Below are positions 11,391 through 23,836 of a stretch of DNA of 64,000 bases, piece after piece. The notes beneath the pieces are model-generated. The model searched no databases. It saw only the letters and a list, made by a program, of their open reading frames with translations, and was not told where the DNA came from. Every line of letters starts with the position of its first letter. The stretch's first letter is position 1. The DNA is from Pinus tabuliformis. Its lineage: Eukaryota; Streptophyta; Pinopsida; Pinales; Pinaceae. The stretch lies in contig CM062815.1 of the NCBI GenBank assembly GCA_031772625.1, positions 607,275,980-607,339,979 on the forward strand, in the 5' to 3' direction. Position numbers and translations under genes: made by a program.

Positions 11391-14237
11391 TCAGTTAGAA
11401 AAGATTAAAGTGGAAAAATCTAAATCATCAGAAACTAGAAATGTAGTAGAAATTGAAACTTCTACTATTATAGATTCTGATATAAGAGGAAATAAACTTA
11501 ATCAACCGATAACATCTACTATTTTAGGCCTTGAAGTAATAGAAACTGAATTTGATTAGACTCAGAATTTAACATCACACTCAACAACAATTGATTTACA
11601 AATTACTAAACTCGTTCAATCTGAATCAGATACTGGAGAACTTTCGGATAGAAACCTTGTTCTGAACTAGATATTAATGAATCTGATTCTGATATTTCTG
11701 AGCCTGAAATTCATACATATTCTACAAAACATATTCTGGATCCTCCACTTTCACCACATGTGAAACTCCTTATTACTGATAGTCTCCCTCTTGGTCTCAT
11801 TTCCATTGAAGAAATTGTTTTGGACGAAGAGGAAGAACCTGTAGTTTCTACCAGTGAACCTGTAGATATATCAAAACTTTTGTTTCGATCTATTCACCTT
11901 GACCCTTGGTATTTCACACCCTTGAACTTTTTAGGACAAGGGATTCCATGATACATGACTCCTTATTCTACTATACCAGGTTTTGACTGGTCTACAATGA
12001 CTGCTAGAAGTACCACATCAGATACATCCATGTTTTCTACTTCTCTGGAGTCAACATTGTATGGTGGTTTTTTACCACCTGGATATCACTCTCTTGCAGG
12101 AGCTTATTCAAGAGCTTCTTCCTCGAACTCATCTTCAAACATGTCAACTAGTGTAATTAACCCTACCAATGAAGGTTTGACATTTGAACAATATATTAAT
12201 ATGATTTCCGGTAATGTTGGTAACCCACAAGCTAACCCAACAGGTGGTTATTATCCGCCTGGGGGGCAACCATCATATCCTCCGTCGAGAGGAGAACCTT
12301 TTGGTGGGCCTTACCCTGTAACTGGGGGGAAAACCCCTATCGGAAGTTACTTTAATTATGCTCAAATGCCACAAACTGGTTTTGGTCAGCTTGTTATGCC
12401 TCAACCCGCCATTGGAATGCCTTACCCTGGATTGAATACAATTTGGAACCCTTCTCAATAGTCAATTCCCATTGCTTCTCAAGTGCCTTTGTATCAACCT
12501 AGCCAACCTCTTGGACAACCTACACAACAAATTCCTTTTCAAGGTATGCCTTTTCAAGTCCAATCAATCATCCAGGTTAACCCATCGAAACCTCCCTAGC
12601 AACCGCTTTGACAGCTTGTCCCGAGTACTCATCAAACCTGGTGCAGTCTGCTATGTCAATGATTGTTCATAACCTAGGTTTGGATTTGCCTAAAACTCCC
12701 ATCCTAGGAGTATCACATGTAACTGTCCTACTTACGTCACAGGTTACTATGCAATCCCTTGTTCAGTCTTCACCTTAGCATTTGGTGTTCAATCTATTCC
12801 TATGATTCCGTCAACACCTCAAATACCTGTTGTAGAGCCTGGCATCCCATATATGAAAGCACTGTTTCAAGGACTACCTTTCCAAGGTTTACCCTAGAGT
12901 TAGTTTGTTCAGGGTCTACCTTTTCAAACTAACTTTCTCCAAGGTCAACCCTTGCAAATCCAACCATTTCAAGGACAATTTGTTTAAGGTCAAATGGGTC
13001 AAAGTCTCCCCTTTCAAAATCAACCATACCCAGGTCATATGTTTCGACAACCTATTCAACCACAATACGATATGGCTCATCCTGGATACCCTGAAGGTAT
13101 GCATATTCCAACCGTTGAGGCTATCCCAAGATATCCTGGATATCCTCCTCCTAGTACAAGACTTGTCCCTCAGGGTTATCAATATCTATCATAGGACCCT
13201 AATCGCCAGTTGCCCTTCATTGCAACTTTGGATTTGCCTGACTTTTCTAGGTTAACTAATGATCCACTTCTTTATTTACCATTTTGGCTGGCTATTTATA
13301 CTAAGTTTCCTAGTGATATTCCTAAGTTCTAAGGTAAGTCGGGTGAAGACACATCCAACCATATTATGACCTATCATCTTTGGTGCGCGTCCAACTCATT
13401 AAATAACGATTCTATTAGATTATGACTTCTTCAACGAACCTTAATTGGTTTGGCAGCCAAATGGTATTTAGAATTTCTGCGTGCTTCCTTCAACATGTTT
13501 AATGCCCTTGCTACAACCTTTTTGACCCATTTATAGTTGCCCATTCGGTATGATAATGGAACTGAGCTTTTAAATTCTTTAAAGAAGTCAACGTCAACCC
13601 ATATCTCAGATCACATTCATGAATGGAAATGAAGACATCGCTTAGTTAAAGTTTACATTGCAAACCATATTTTGGTCGAACGGTTCATAAAAGCTCTTTT
13701 ACAAGTAGTAGTTGAAGATGTGGCCAAAGGGGGTGTTGTAACTGAAGATCAGGTAATTTCTCGCACTCAATACCATGATCTTATTTATACTCAGTCTAGT
13801 ACTCTGTATGAAAAGATCCCAGATTTACCCCGATCTACCCCAAATAATCCACCTCTTCCAAGATCACATGCCACTGATGGCATGATTGGTTTTGTGAGCC
13901 AAAAATCTAAGAACAAAAGAAAACTTCTAAGAAAGTTCAGGTTTCGGCTCTATCTGATTCACCTGGTGAAGATCCTTCTCCCGAAATTACTTTGGAAATT
14001 AACACCATAGAGTCATCTACTGGCAAGGGTAAGAAATCTGGAAATAAGAAAAATGGAAAAGGGAAAACTAAACAAGACAACTGTTCTAAGGAGAAATCAA
14101 ACAAGAACGAACCATCTGATGAAAAGAGGAAACCTCGATATCCTTTCTTAATTTGTGAGGAAGGTCATTACACTAAGGAGTTCCCTCATCAGGCCGAAGT
14201 TTCCAAATTCGTTAAAGTTCACCCACACCCGCTGTTT
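11391..14237 (+). pseudogene. gag: Element T gag, multiply disrupted
   Basis: It begins with an acidic stretch (about 11391-11950), then a Ser/Gly/Pro/Gln-rich low-complexity part (11955-13195) with many GxPFQ-type repeats. The gag core (13195-13880) is recognisable from LDLPDFSRLTNDP, the PSDIPKF-stop-GKSGED block, MTYHLWCASNS and LIGLAAKWYLEF, all typical of Tat-lineage gag. At the C end is a zinc knuckle (near 14140-14190) whose first and last Cys are now Phe (FLIC...EGHYTKEF), so metal binding is lost. Stops are frequent; several replace Arg or Gln and fit C-to-T change. At least one frameshift lies near 11670 and another near 13915. Element A interrupts the sequence 229 bp further on. 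Confidence 0.8.
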
Positions 14238-14465
14238 TGAAGGATGCTTGTCCTCCACAAGATAGCAAAATGGTTTAGCATGACCAATCCTCCTCATCCA
14301 CATCGGATGATATTATGATGATGTCTTCCAGAGTTATGGTAGCAACGAGATCCAAAGATTACACATCAGAGAGCCTTGTTGAAGATGGAGATGACTCTAG
14401 TTCACCTGGTCAAACTTCCACATCTACTCCTTCTGAACCATTACATATTGAAAAGACAAACCTTG
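14238..14465 (+). pseudogene. Element T gag-protease spacer
   Basis: A remnant Ser/Glu-rich coding stretch between the knuckle and protease, ending in CCTTG (14461-14465), the left target duplication of element A. Confidence 0.45.
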
Positions 14466-14500
14466 TGCAACAACCCTTGTGAAAATTCCATGTAAAATTG

Positions 14501-14508
14501 TATAAATA
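14501..14508 (+). promoter_or_regulatory. Possible TATA box in element A LTR
   Basis: TATAAATA lies only ~35 bp from the LTR edge and is kept in the right LTR (about 22167). The closeness to the edge is unusual for a U3 promoter, so its role is doubtful. Confidence 0.3.
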
Positions 14509-15171
14509 CCATGGATGATGGGACACATATTCAAAGCTGAATGGTGGGAAAGACATCATAAGTGGTGTTCAATTGGTTGTTTATGGCTAAGGAAATTGGC
14601 AAAGGCAATGGCTAAGGCATTAAAGAGACAAGATGGAATTTTTGGGACATTTATTTATGAAAATAAAAGAAATTAGGAGAAAAGGAAGGTGAAAGGTCAT
14701 AGGTTGCATGTGAGGAGGAAATTGAAGGAAAATAATGGAAAATGAAGAAAATAGAGGCCTCATTAATAAAAAGGCTTATGAGGATCAGTGGGCAAGACTT
14801 TGTCAGTTTAGCTTTCGAGCTCTCTCATTATTCTCTCTCTCTCATACTCTTGGATACTTAGATTTTTCTTGGAGCACTCTTGGAGGGGGTGGCATACTTT
14901 GATTCTTGGAGCAAGAAGGCAAAGGAAGAGTAGGAAAGTGTAAGAAGCTATCAGAATCAACATCTACCTCAGATTTTCTTGTAGGTACCGAGTTGCATGT
15001 ATGATTTATTTACTAGTTTTGGCATGCATGGAACATGCATGTGGTTTCTTGGTTGTTATCTATCATTGCCATCGAGGATTTCCTAGCCTAGCCATTTCCT
15101 GGATAGCCATGGTGATTGTGGGTTTACTTTCATTACTTTGTTTTGGTTGGTTCTCATTTTTCAATAGCTTA

Positions 15172-15415
15172 GGTTGAGTTACTAGTCTTGGAAGCCCTGG
15201 TTGAACAAATGCTCTGGAAGCCCTGTAACAACTTAGGTTGAGTTACTAGTCCTAGAAGCCTAGTTGGACAAACACTCTAGAAGACCTTGGTGGGTTGAGT
15301 TACTAGTCTTGGAAACCTTGGTTGGACAAATGCTCTGGAAGCCTTGTATAAGCTGTGGGTTGAGTTACTAGTTTTGGAAGCCTTGGTTGGACAAATGCTC
15401 TGGAAGCCCTAGAAG
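15172..15415 (+). repeat. Minisatellite in element A 5' LTR
   Basis: Four units of about 57-65 bp start near 15172, 15236, 15292 and 15358, each with GGTTGAGTTACTAGTC followed by TGGACAAATGCTCTGGAAG. The right LTR has one fused unit at about 22862-22900. Confidence 0.85.
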
Positions 15416-15808
15416 GCTTGGATGGAGATCAATCTGATGATGGTTTTTGGTGATGTCCGACCATGAGGTGGAATCATTGTTTGATGGGTTGAGGTGGGTG
15501 GCCTCGGAAAGCCCTGGATGAATTTTGATTGATGTGTTCTTTGAGATCCCACATTCATGCTTGGAATATGGCATGGGGGTGATTTGTTGAAGAGATACTT
15601 GCCTCAGCCAATCTATGGTTGGGTGGAACATGGTAGTCCCATCTTCGGTTGGTTCATTGCATTTATTAATGAAAAAAAATTCATTCCCTTGCTTTTCATG
15701 AGCAAATGTATTAATGTATATATGGATTTTGATGGATGATATGTTTATTGTATTTTTGTTCCTATTATGTTGTTTATATGCACATTTACCCTGGAGGTTG
15801 TTACAGAG

Positions 15809-15820
15809 TGGTATCAAAGC
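15809..15820 (+). other. Primer binding site of element A
   Basis: TGGTATCAAAGC, one base different from the standard iMet-type TGGTATCAGAGC, three bases after the LTR. Confidence 0.75.
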
Positions 15821-15879
15821 ATGGTTCAAACACTTGGACTGGATGGGCTCTATCATAGGTAAAATGAAGAACAAAGGTT

Positions 15880-16560
15880 AATTTTTAGACCTTTCTGTCA
15901 TATCTGTTATAACTTTTCTTCTGTGGAATATTAGAAGTCGAAAATTTGTCCATACTGAAGGTAAATCCCATTGATAATGTGGTAAAAATTTCAGATATTG
16001 GTTCACAATACTTTAGGAATTATGATCTAAGGAAGATGACCTTCCTAAATGCACCTTTAAACAGGTCACGTTGGAATTTCTGCAATAACTTTTCTTTTGT
16101 AGGCTTTCAGAAGCTGAAAAATTGTCCACATTGAGGGTAAATACCAATTATTATGTGGTAGATATTTCATATATTGGGTCACAATATTTTAGGAGATATG
16201 AGCAGAGGGAGTCGAGCCTTCTGAATGCTCCTAAAATCAGGTCTCAAACAGGTCACGCTGACATTTTTGTTATAACTTTTATTTTGGGCACTCTCAGGAG
16301 CTGAAATTTTTTCCACAATGAGAGGAAATCCCACTTATATTGTGATAAAAATTTCAGACATTTATTCACTATATTTTAGGAGATATGACCAGTGTAAATC
16401 GAGCTTTCTGGATACTCCTAGAATTGTGCACCAAATAGGATTGTGTTGGTATTTTGTTATAACTTTTCATCTATGAAATATCAGAAGCTGAAACTTGAAC
16501 CATAGTCAAGAATAATACCACTGATCATATGGTTCAGTTTCCATAACTTGTATTACTACA
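15880..16560 (+). repeat. Tandem ~176-187-bp repeat in element A
   Basis: The landmark ATAACTTTT recurs at 15909, 16085, 16272 and 16459. Each unit also has CAGAAGCTGAAA, a GGTAAATCCCA-type string, ATTTCAGATATTGGTTCAC and TTTTAGGAGATATGA. Units are clearly diverged. They sit just after the primer site, where a leader or packaging region would be expected. Confidence 0.85.
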
Positions 16561-19500
16561 GTTTAGGATATATGCATTGAATCATTCGCTATATTAGTTT
16601 GAATGCAAAGTGTTTGATGAAATGATTAAATAGTTAAATGATTAATTGCATACAAACTGTTTGATAAAATGCCCCAATGAGTATGTTGTTTGTGGTTGGG
16701 GATGGTATTGATGTGTAATAGTATTTCTCTAGTTGATATATGCTTACTTGTATGCAAATAGTTTGCTATATTAGTTCACATGTAAAGTGTTTGAAGAATT
16801 GCTTACATGCAAATGTAATAGTATAGTAGTTGTTTGAAGAAAAGTGTAAAAGTATGGTAATTGTTTGAAGAAAATGTTATTTTTTTTGCATGGGATAGTA
16901 TTGTAGTATGATAATACGGATGTAGTTGATCTATGCCTATTTTCATGCAAATAATTTGAAGAGTTGCATGTAAGGAATTTGAAAGGTTGCATGCAAGGAA
17001 TTCGAAAAGTTGCATGTAAGGAAATGGAAAAGTGGCATGTTTTTAGTTATTATGTTACTAGTGGAATAAGTGCAATGTTTTTGACTTAGTCTCATACAAA
17101 TGTATGAGAAATAAAAATCATTTTTTCTTTCAAGTGTGGTGAAATTTAGTAGAGCTTTGGAGATCCCATTTCCATAATTGGACATTGGATATCGGGCCAT
17201 TATAGTAGCTTCCTCCTTCTACCTTAGTGTGGACCATGGATAGTAAGGGGGTATGCTTATAGGTTGTTAGTATTGGTGAATGATGATTTCAAATTAATAG
17301 ACACGATGTCTTGATTTTTGGAACATGTGACTGACTGTGTATGAATTATATGTCACTTACATGTTGATTTCATGATACCTACTTACATCCTTGTATATTA
17401 GGTTACATTTTTGAATATTTTGATTACATGTATCAATCTTGTATGTTGATTACAAGAATTGATTGCTTATGTTTGACTACATGTGTTTATGCGTAGGTGT
17501 AGTTGATTTGGCATTGCGTATGCATATTGTTGGTTGCATGTGGCAATGTGCACAATGGAGTAATGGTTGTTGTTATGCATGTATGGTCTTGGTCATGATT
17601 ATGCATGTATAGTAGGTAAAACATGCCTTGTGAAGTCATTGTATGAAATTTAGGTCATCATGGTGCTATTGGTTGTTATGATGCTAATGAGTTGGTTGAG
17701 ATAAAGCAAGAGATGCATATAATCAAAGTGAAGTTGTAGAATTGGACCTCGAGGCAAGGGAAGATCATCATATAGGTATTGCATGTGGGCATGCAGGTAT
17801 GTAAGTTAAGGATTTTTATATGCATTAAGTTTATATACATTAGGTTTATGTACATGTATTTTGATGTTATGGTTACATTCATGATAGATGTTGGTTGATT
17901 AGTGTAGTTATATGCATGTGTCAGATAGTCAAGAATGATAGTAAAATGTAGTTGTATGCATTGCTATTGTTGTTTTATATTAGATAACCTGATGATTATG
18001 TTGTATGTTGTTTATGAGTATGATATATAGCTTATTGTTGTTATATGCTATTAACTTGATGATTAGGGTCATTTCATTGAGATATTGATGTTATAATTTG
18101 GATTGGTCATATGTGTGATGGTTATGTTCATTGCATTGAAGATCTTGATGTTATATGTATTGTGTTAACCTGGTTAGACCTATGCAGATGGTTATGGTTA
18201 CGATACTCATGTATGAAATGACATATTTGTGATGTGGTGTCGTACTAATTTAGATTGATCAGACATATGTGATTATTATGCATGAACGATGGATGCTTAT
18301 GAGCTTGTAATATGAACATGTTAGTTAGTTACTATTATGGATATCATGATTTATGTTGACATGTTGTAAAGTTATATCTCACTAACTAGATTGATTATGC
18401 AGACAAGATAGCCTCCCCTAAGGTACACTAAGGTATGAGTTTGCTTATGTATTATACTTGGTGTTTCATAGTTGATTATGTCGTCTATTTGGTTTATGAG
18501 CATTTGGTGCCTATTATGTCGTCTAATTGATTTATTTAACATGGTATGTTTGTGAGTTGGTTGAATGTTTGATGAATTGCATAATATGAGTATGTGCTCC
18601 AATGATATTTTTTAAAGATGATGGTACTAATACATATGTGTTAAGACAGTTGATATGTACTTGAGTTTAGTAGGTGATAGTTGTAGCATTATGTCTAATG
18701 ATTATCAGTTGATTATGGATTATGACATGATTGTTAATATTGGTAATGGTTAATTTAAAATTGATAGATATGATTGTCTTGATATTTGGAACATGTGGTT
18801 GAGATGTGTGAGCATGATGTAGGGAGTTGCATGGCAAAAGAGGTTGCCATTAAATCTTGAAGAAGGCTTGGGTTGAACATTCCTTGGGAACCATGGGGAT
18901 TGAGTCATGGTGTTTTTTGTTAGTCTTGTGCTCTTTGGTCTTTTATGAATTGTTGAGCTTCATTTGCAGCTTTTTCTATGTCTAGTGTATGGCCATACCA
19001 CTTTGTTTGATGATTCGTGTTGCTTGGTTTTTATGGTCTTCTTCTTGTTTGTTTCTTGTCTTTACTTTTATGTTTTGAGTCTTGGGAATTAGTTGGGAGA
19101 GAGGAAATTTGATGGAAATTAGGAGAGATGTGTGGTACTCAACTGATGATATAAGACCCAGATGAAGCTTTGTGCATGAGTACGCGCATCGGAAGGTAAG
19201 ACTATGACAGTTGGTTGGACTGGTTGGGTCCATTGTGGTACATGGACAATAGAAGCGCATACACAAGAAAGGTAACCAAAAAAGGTAAAGTAAATGGATC
19301 TGAGGCATCAGATGCCTTGGCTATGTTGGGAGTTATTATTCTCAATATCGTGCACGTTGTGCATGAATAAAGGAATTTCTCTTAACCTTGACCTTGATAT
19401 CTAGTAATTATTTTATGATCATGATTATGTTGATGTTTATATATGTATACATGTATGTATTTATGTCATATTTGACAAGGTGATCATGAATCATGATTAT

Positions 19501-19889
19501 TTTATGTTAATGTTTATATGTACATATGCATCTATGTATGACATTGTCTAATGAGATCATTATTATTTTATATATGTATGTATGTATCCATGTATCTATG
19601 TTACTATTTGACAAGGTTGTCAGGGATCACTCTTGTGGAGGAATGATTTCTTATGTAAGAGAACAACATGAATAGGTTCTTGGTCTTACGAGGAATCAAG
19701 TGGGAATAGTAGTCATGAAAAATATATGAGGTTAGTATCATGTGGATATGATTTGGTATTGTAGACTTGTATTATGCCTATGTTTATGTTATGATAGGTA
19801 ATGTTGAAGGACACATCAACAAAGTGAAAGCAATGTGGTCTGTGGCATGCTAGGATACACATGGATGAGATACCGGAAGCAATGTTTCT
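16561..19889 (+). other. Element A interior, low complexity
   Basis: No coding homology. AT/TG-rich DNA with short internal repeats: a GTTGCATG(C/T)AAGGAA unit near 16960-17035, GATTATG/TTACATG runs at 17330-18750, and TATGTATGTA runs at 19430-19620. ORFs here are short and compositionally biased. Confidence 0.6.
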
Positions 19890-20640
19890 TGGTAAGGATA
19901 GTGTGGTTTTGTATGTGTGGTACTATTGTTGTGCATATGTTGTACATGTTGCATCTATGATGTGTGCACTTGTGGTGTTTTGTATAGATAGCATGTGTAC
20001 ATGTTATTTATGCAATGTTATGTACAAGATGGTACAAATAGGGTTGTGCGAATATTGCATATGGGGTGTTGTATACATATTGTACTATCTTCATGATGTA
20101 TATGCGGTGTGTGTGCATATGGTGCTCTGTGCATGTTGGATATGCAGTGCTGTGTACGGATGATGCTATGTACATGTTGGATATGCAGTGCTATGTACAT
20201 GTGGTGTTGCGTGCATGTTGTACATATGGTGCTATGTACATATGGTGTTGTGTGCATGATTGTACAAGTGGTGCTGTGAGCATGTGGTGCTGTGTACATG
20301 TTGTACATAGGGTGTTATGAGCATGCGGTGTTGTGTACATGTCGTGCATGTGATGCTATGTACATATGGTGTCACATACACATCGTGCATGTGGTACTGT
20401 GTACATGTGGTATTGTGTACACATTGTACAATGGTGTAGTGTACATGTGGCATTGTGTACACATTGTGCAGGTGGCGCTATGTACATGTGATGTTGTGAA
20501 CATGTTGTGCAGGTGGTGCAGTGTATAGGTGGTATTATGTACATGTTGTACATATGCTACTGGTGTACATGTGGTATTTTGTGCATGTCGTTGATGTTGT
20601 GTTGTGGGCATGCAGTATTATGTATATGCATCATGTAGTC
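19890..20640 (+). repeat. TGTACATG-rich tandem array in element A
   Basis: About 750 bp of irregular units such as GTACATGTGGTGTTGTG, with repeated self-complementary TGTACA and CATATG/CATG. Both strands stay open for 60-100 codons with Cys/His/Tyr/Met-rich products, a result of biased composition and not of a gene. Confidence 0.85.
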
Positions 20641-22116
20641 ATGGTATTGCGGCGTGTGTAATCGTTGTGTGGTACTATGTGTAGGTACATGCATTGGGCG
20701 GTATTTCACATCGGATATAGATGGATGCATTGTATTGTATACATTGAGTGTAGGTGTATGTGTTGTATGTCAGGGGTAGATGCATGTATTTCATGATGTA
20801 GTATGTCATGTGGTTGTATGTGTGTTAGGCACACTATGTGTCTATGCAAATGGTTGAGGATAAGGCTCTAGGTGTTTGTCAAGTGTAGCAACCGATCCAG
20901 AGTGCGTATGGAATAAAGACAAAGGAAGAAGTAAGGATCGATGAAGGATAAGTATCAGTATATTATTTAAATTTTACTATGCATGTGATTTATGATTCTG
21001 ATATATGATGACTATATGTGATCTATGATTCTAGTTTATGATGGTTAGATGTGATTTATGATTTTGATCTATCATGGTTGTGTTTTGAGCTAACCATATG
21101 TGATATGTTTATACATCATGTTTTGATCAAACAGTTAGTTTGACTTGTTGTGACAGGAACTAAACAAGATTACAAATGTACCTTATTGATGAGCTACCAA
21201 TGAGGTATGATTTGAAGTTATTTCAATTCATTTTGAATCTAATGGAAGTTATGTGCTTGGTACAGGAAGCACGGAAATGCTCAGTTGGGTTGCTGAAATC
21301 GACTACAAGAATTGGTAGCAACAACAAAGAAATTGTAACATGAAACAACATGCTAGTAAAGTATTCAGGAGCAGGGCCATTGTGGGACACTGTTACCCAA
21401 TAATGTCCATTGATTTCCATGAGCATGCTATGACTGGTATGATGTGTTGAGGTAGGTATATGCCTTGGTTTTTGTATCTTTCGATGCTAGGAAGCCTTGC
21501 CATGGGATGGACTGCCCAAGATGGGGGTGCCAGTGGAACGTGGAAGGTAAGTGACTACATGGAAGGGGTGACTGGATTCCCGAGGGACTGTGTAGCAGAG
21601 AAGGGAAGGTCAAGGATGGATTTGTTTTGGTCATTAGAATTTCTAGATGGAATTAAATGCACATTGGTAGTGTGCCCTGGAACAATGAGCCAGTAACTGT
21701 TCCCTGAGAGGAAAAGTGGCGTGGGATTATAATGCTGGACATTGGATGTAGATTTGACTTCGCAATGGATTCTAGACTTCCTGGGAAGGAGGTGAGTCCT
21801 TGTATTACTTTGAGGGTGGAGGTGTGAGCCTCTCGATTCCCTTGTTGATTAATACAAGGATCGCATCATTTATTTGTTGGTCAAGAAAATGTGTATGTGT
21901 ATACCATTGTAAATGTCGTAATGAGCTATGTTATAAAGCTCCAATATATAGTATGGTTTTTATCTAGTCATATTGTCGTGATGTTTTGATTTTGTGTAGA
22001 CATTTCATTATAAATACCGCAACGAGATGTGTTATAAATCTCCATGGGCAGTATGTTTTGTTTTCAGTAGTCATGCTGGTTATACGTGTCATTGAACACA
22101 GAGGATGATGTTCCCC
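20641..22116 (+). other. Element A interior, 3' part
   Basis: No recognisable gene. A ~30-bp TTTATGATTCTGATATATGATG-like repeat lies at 20970-21110. The rest is unique sequence reaching the purine tract. Confidence 0.5.
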
Positions 22117-22130
22117 CAAGGGGGAGAGTT
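22117..22130 (+). other. Polypurine tract of element A
   Basis: CAAGGGGGAGAGTT immediately before the 3' LTR at 22132. Confidence 0.8.
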
Positions 22131-22131
22131 C

Positions 22132-23278
22132 TGTAATAGCCCTGGTGAAAATTCCATGTAAAAATATATAAATACCACAGATGATGGGACACATATTCCA
22201 AGTTGAATGGTGGGAAAGACATCCTAGGCGGTGTTCATTTGGTTGTTTATGGCTAAGGAAATTGGCAAAGGCAATGGCTAAGGCATTAAAGAGGCAAAAT
22301 GGCATTTTTGGAACATTTATTTATGAAAATAATGAAAACTAGGAGAAAAGGAAGGTGAAAGGTCACAGGTTGCATGTGAGGAGGAAATTGAAGGAAAATA
22401 ATGGAAAATGAAGAAAATAGAGGCCTGATTAATAAAAAGGCTTTCGAGGATCAGTGGGCAATACTTTGTCAATTTAGCTTTGGAGCTCTCTCATTATTCT
22501 CTCTCTCTCTCTCATACTCTTGGATACTTATATTTTTCTTGGAGCACTCTTGGAGGGGGTAGCATACTTGGATTCTTGGAGCAAGAAGGCAAAGGAAGAG
22601 TAGGAAAGTGCAAGAAGGCATCGACATCAGCAACTACCTCAAATTTTGTTGCAGGTACCAAGTTGTATGTATGATTTATTCACTAGTTTTGGCATGCATG
22701 GCACATACATGTGGTTTCTTGGTTGTGATCTATCATTGGCATGGAGGATTTCCTAGATCGACATTGGATTGCCTAGCCTAGCCATTTCCTGGATAGCCAT
22801 GGTGATTGTGGGTTTACTTTCATTGCTTTGTTTTGGTTGGTTCTCATTTTTGAATAGCTTGGGTTGAGTTACTAGTCCTGGAAGCCCTGGAAGGCTTGGA
22901 TGGAGACCAACCTGATGATGGTTTTTGGTGATGTCCGACTGTGAGGTGGAATCACTATTTGATGGGTTGAGGTTGGTGGCCTCCGCAAGCCTTGGATGAG
23001 TTGTCATTGATGTGTTCTATGAGATCCCACATTCATGCTTGGAATATGGCATGGGGGTGATTGGATGAAGAGAGAATTGGATCAGCCAATCTATGGTCGG
23101 GTGGAACGTTGTAGTCCCATCTCCAGTTCATTGCATTTATTAGTGAAAAAATATCATTCCCTTAATTTTCATGTGCAAATGTACTGATTTATATATGGAT
23201 TTTGATGGCTGATATGTTTATTGTATTTATGTTCCTATTATGTTGTTTATATGCACATTTACCCCAAAGGTTGTTACG
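22132..23278 (+). repeat. 3' LTR of element A
   Basis: 1,147 bp, TGTAATAGCCC...GGTTGTTACG. The final A of the left copy is G here. The following CCCTG is the second target copy. Confidence 0.9.
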
Positions 23279-23283
23279 CCCTG

Positions 23284-23836
23284 ATATGAGAATTCGTCTA
23301 CCTCCTAAGGGTATGCTTCGTAAGTCATCTTTTAATCCTCATGCGAGGGCTCCCTAAAACTATAACATCATCGAAGATTTGGCTATGTCACCTTTAGCCA
23401 TATCTGCCCTTGAAGTGCTGCAAACTTTCCTAGCACAAAAGAAATTATAATTATCATCTATATGAGCAATAGATCCTCAAGACTCCCATTTGATTGTTTT
23501 CGATCTTGAATATCATGTCCAGTGTCTCCCGCACCAACTGGCTTTTCAGATAACAGTTCACATCAAAACTCGACGAGTTTTTCGAATAGTGATTAACGAA
23601 GGAGTGTTGACATGTATTATGTCCATTGCCTATTAGAAAGCCTTGGGTTCTCCAACAATCAATCAATCTCCCATGACTTTGAAGGCCCTCGATGGAAGAT
23701 GTTTCCGTTCATAAGGACTTTTAAATGATTTACCCATCGAATTAGAGGGAAAAAAAATTGCAATAGATGTTTAGGTTGTTGATGCTTAATTTGACTGTAC
23801 CTTTTTGCTTGGTCAGAGCTAGACTTATGCCATGGC
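23284..23836 (+). pseudogene. Element T protease fragment
   Basis: Resumes the T element after A. Recognisable Tat-lineage protease text includes MRIRLPPKGMLR, LPHQLAFQITVHIKT, TCIMSIAY-stop-KALGSP and LNDLPIEL. It contains about eight stops. It ends at CTTATGCC followed by ATGGC, the left target copy of element B. Confidence 0.8.

Larger units (their letters stand above)
14466..15805 (+). repeat. 5' LTR of element A
   Basis: Starts TGCAACAACCC and ends GTTGTTACA. It aligns with 22132-23278 throughout except for about 190 extra bases made of repeat units at 15172-15415. Confidence 0.9.
14466..23278 (+). mobile_element. Element A: non-autonomous LTR element without coding capacity
   Basis: 8,813 bp flanked by CCTTG (14461-14465) and CCCTG (23279-23283), a duplication with one mismatch. 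LTRs are 1,340 and 1,147 bp. An iMet-like primer site follows the left LTR and an AAGGGGGAGAG purine tract precedes the right one, giving plus orientation. The 6.3-kb interior has no gag, protease, RT or integrase on either strand; it consists of tandem repeats and TG/AT-rich low-complexity DNA. This fits a large retrotransposon derivative moved by another element's proteins. Its LTRs resemble that of element D, making D's family a candidate helper. Confidence 0.85.

Noticed and set aside
15172..15415. Regular repeats as a possible CRISPR-like array
   Set aside because: Whole units repeat without unique spacers, they lie inside a plant LTR, and no cas-like genes exist.
20018..20611. Several overlapping 60-100-codon ORFs on both strands with Cys/His/Tyr-rich products
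   Set aside because: They follow from the TGTACATG repeat composition; frames repeat in step with the array on both strands and show no homology.
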